This document shows positions 6,357-7,463 of a stretch of DNA of 7,463 bases, one piece after another (position 1 is the first letter of the stretch; every line of letters begins with the position of its first letter). Made by a program: the position numbers and the translations under genes. The DNA is taken from positions 1 through 7,463 of the forward strand of contig JAPOSK010000427.1 in NCBI GenBank assembly GCA_026709725.1, read 5' to 3'. The notes below the pieces were generated by a model. That model saw only the letters and a program-made list of their open reading frames with translations, ran no database searches and was not told the DNA's origin. This DNA is from Paracoccaceae bacterium (GTDB lineage: Bacteria > Pseudomonadota > Alphaproteobacteria > Rhodobacterales > Rhodobacteraceae).

Positions 6357-7463
6357 TTATGCCATTGATATTGCACGCATCAATATACGTGTCGATGCAT
6401 CAACATGTTCATTGGTTGAAAACCGCCCGAAGCTGAACCGAATGCATTCCGAAGCAAAGGTATCATCAAATCCCATGGCTCGTAGGACATGGGACGGTTC
6501 GATTGAGCCGGATGAACAGGCTGACTGCGTCGAAGCTGCAATGAGAGGTTGAACTTTCGCCAACAAATCTGAAGCATCATGGCCAGGAAATCGCATCAAG
6601 GCATTCCCCGGATGTCGTTGATCAAGTTTACCGACCAGTGTTCCGATCTGGTTTTGTTCGATGATGCTGACAAATCGATTTCGGAGATTTGCAACACTTT
6701 TTCGTTCAGATTTTGCTTCCTGACTGAGGATTCGGCAAGCCTCTCCAAATCCCACAATCAATTCGGTTGGCATCGTGCCACCCCGTCGCCCACCCTGCTG
6801 TCCAGCACCAACAATCACAGGTTCTATGAAATCATTTAAGCCAGGCCCTGTGAGCAATGCACCCACGCCCTTTGGTCCGTAGAGTTTGTGCGAGGAAATC
6901 GTGGCAAAATCAATGTCCAGGTCAAGGAGGTCAATATCTGTAGCAAGCGGTGCTTGCGACAGATCAACGTGCAGTAAAGCCCTGTGATCTCTGCACATTT
7001 CCGAAATAGTGCCAAGATCCGCGATCGCACCATTTTCATTGTTCACACCAACGATTGATACAAGGGTTGTCGATGTGCAAAGCAATGTCTCGAGGCTCGC
7101 AGGATCAGGTGCACCACGGCCATTAAGTGCAATGTGTCGGACGGTCAGATCGCCCCTGAGAGCTTCTTGCAGTACTGATGCATGATCGGCTGCACCAATC
7201 AACACTCCGTTTTGCTCAGATTGTTCCCCAACTCTTTGCGCTCCGCAAAAAACCATGGCATTTGCTTCACTTGCGCCTGATGTGAAAATCACATCATCAC
7301 CCTGAAGACCAAAGAGGTTTCCGACTTGCTGTGCGGCCCTCTTAATCGCTGCGGCAGCCTGCCATCCGAGGGAATGATCGGCTGAATGCGGATTGGCAAA
7401 AAGTGCCTCAGAGGCCTCTCGCATAACCGTCTGTACACGTCCATCAACGGGTGTTGAAGCCTG
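6357..7463 (-). CDS. Group I cysteine desulfurase (DndA/NifS/IscS class), extreme N-terminus cut by window edge
   Basis: This PLP-dependent enzyme removes sulfur from cysteine as a protein-bound persulfide and passes it to an acceptor. 368 residues are visible, beginning inside the conserved QASTPVDGRV segment, so only about 5-10 N-terminal residues lie beyond the edge. Other signatures are NPHSADHSLGW, TSGASEANAM, a PLP-stacking His in AADHAS, HVDLSQ, the PLP lysine in SSHKLYGPKGVGAL (Lys codon 6885-6887) and the catalytic Cys in SACSSGSIEPSHVL (Cys codon 6516-6518). Only 52 residues follow that Cys, shorter than the tail of E. coli IscS that contacts the scaffold IscU; no isc or nif partner genes are visible. 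The Q-A-S-T-P start, NPHS segment and short tail suggest a specialised or DndA-like enzyme rather than housekeeping IscS. It converges on the kinase gene, so it belongs to a separate transcript. A partner operon to the right would decide its role. Confidence 0.9.
   Translation of the reverse strand, partial: QASTPVDGRVQTVMREASEALFANPHSADHSLGWQAAAAIKRAAQQVGNLFGLQGDDVIFTSGASEANAMVFCGAQRVGEQSEQNGVLIGAADHASVLQEALRGDLTVRHIALNGRGAPDPASLETLLCTSTTLVSIVGVNNENGAIADLGTISEMCRDHRALLHVDLSQAPLATDIDLLDLDIDFATISSHKLYGPKGVGALLTGPGLNDFIEPVIVGAGQQGGRRGGTMPTELIVGFGEACRILSQEAKSERKSVANLRNRFVSIIEQNQIGTLVGKLDQRHPGNALMRFPGHDASDLLAKVQPLIAASTQSACSSGSIEPSHVLRAMGFDDTFASECIRFSFGRFSTNEHVDASTRILMRAISMA

Noticed and set aside
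1..7463. CRISPR array, tRNA, rRNA, retron or tandem-repeat structure
   Set aside because: Reading across the window I saw no regularly spaced repeats, no tRNA-like cloverleaf ends and no reverse transcriptase. Computational scans were not available.

Overview
The window looks like a piece of an alphaproteobacterial chromosome. The left part is GC-rich, carries a Tat-exported ABC-transporter binding protein, and uses mostly G/C-ending codons. The organism cannot be named from this sequence alone. Two blocks of different character meet near position 4000.

Left block, about 1-3512, all on the minus strand. Reading from right to left (the direction of transcription) there is a polytopic membrane protein resembling the family annotated as 'fenitrothion hydrolase'. 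It is followed by a Tat-secreted periplasmic binding protein of the branched-chain amino acid/amide/urea transporter class. Next comes the start of a LivH-type permease, which runs off the left edge. The remaining transporter genes (second permease and ATPases) would lie further left. This block looks like ordinary solute-uptake metabolism plus one poorly understood membrane protein.

Junction, about 3513-4066. There is no intact gene here. On the minus strand lies a decayed 3' portion of an IS5-type transposase: its N-terminal half is missing, it carries a frameshift, and the catalytic Glu is replaced. It marks an old mobile-element boundary between the two blocks. A candidate promoter for the next gene sits just beyond the remnant.

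Right block, 4067-7463. Base composition and codon use are visibly less GC-rich. On the plus strand a DUF262-family protein (ParB/GmrS-like NTPase/nuclease fold, without the usual HNH domain) is followed 63 nt later by a complete, apparently active Ser/Thr protein kinase. The kinase has an unusual Lys/Arg-rich loop. Facing them on the minus strand is a group I cysteine desulfurase (DndA/IscS/NifS class), cut by the right edge only at its extreme N-terminus. DUF262 proteins, protein kinases and DndA-type desulfurases are all recurring components of phage-defence islands, including phosphorothioate-based Dnd/Ssp systems. The simplest reading is the edge of a defence island inserted next to a transporter operon. 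Whether the DUF262-kinase pair is a two-gene system of its own, or an accessory to a phosphorothioation cluster beyond the right edge, cannot be decided from this window.
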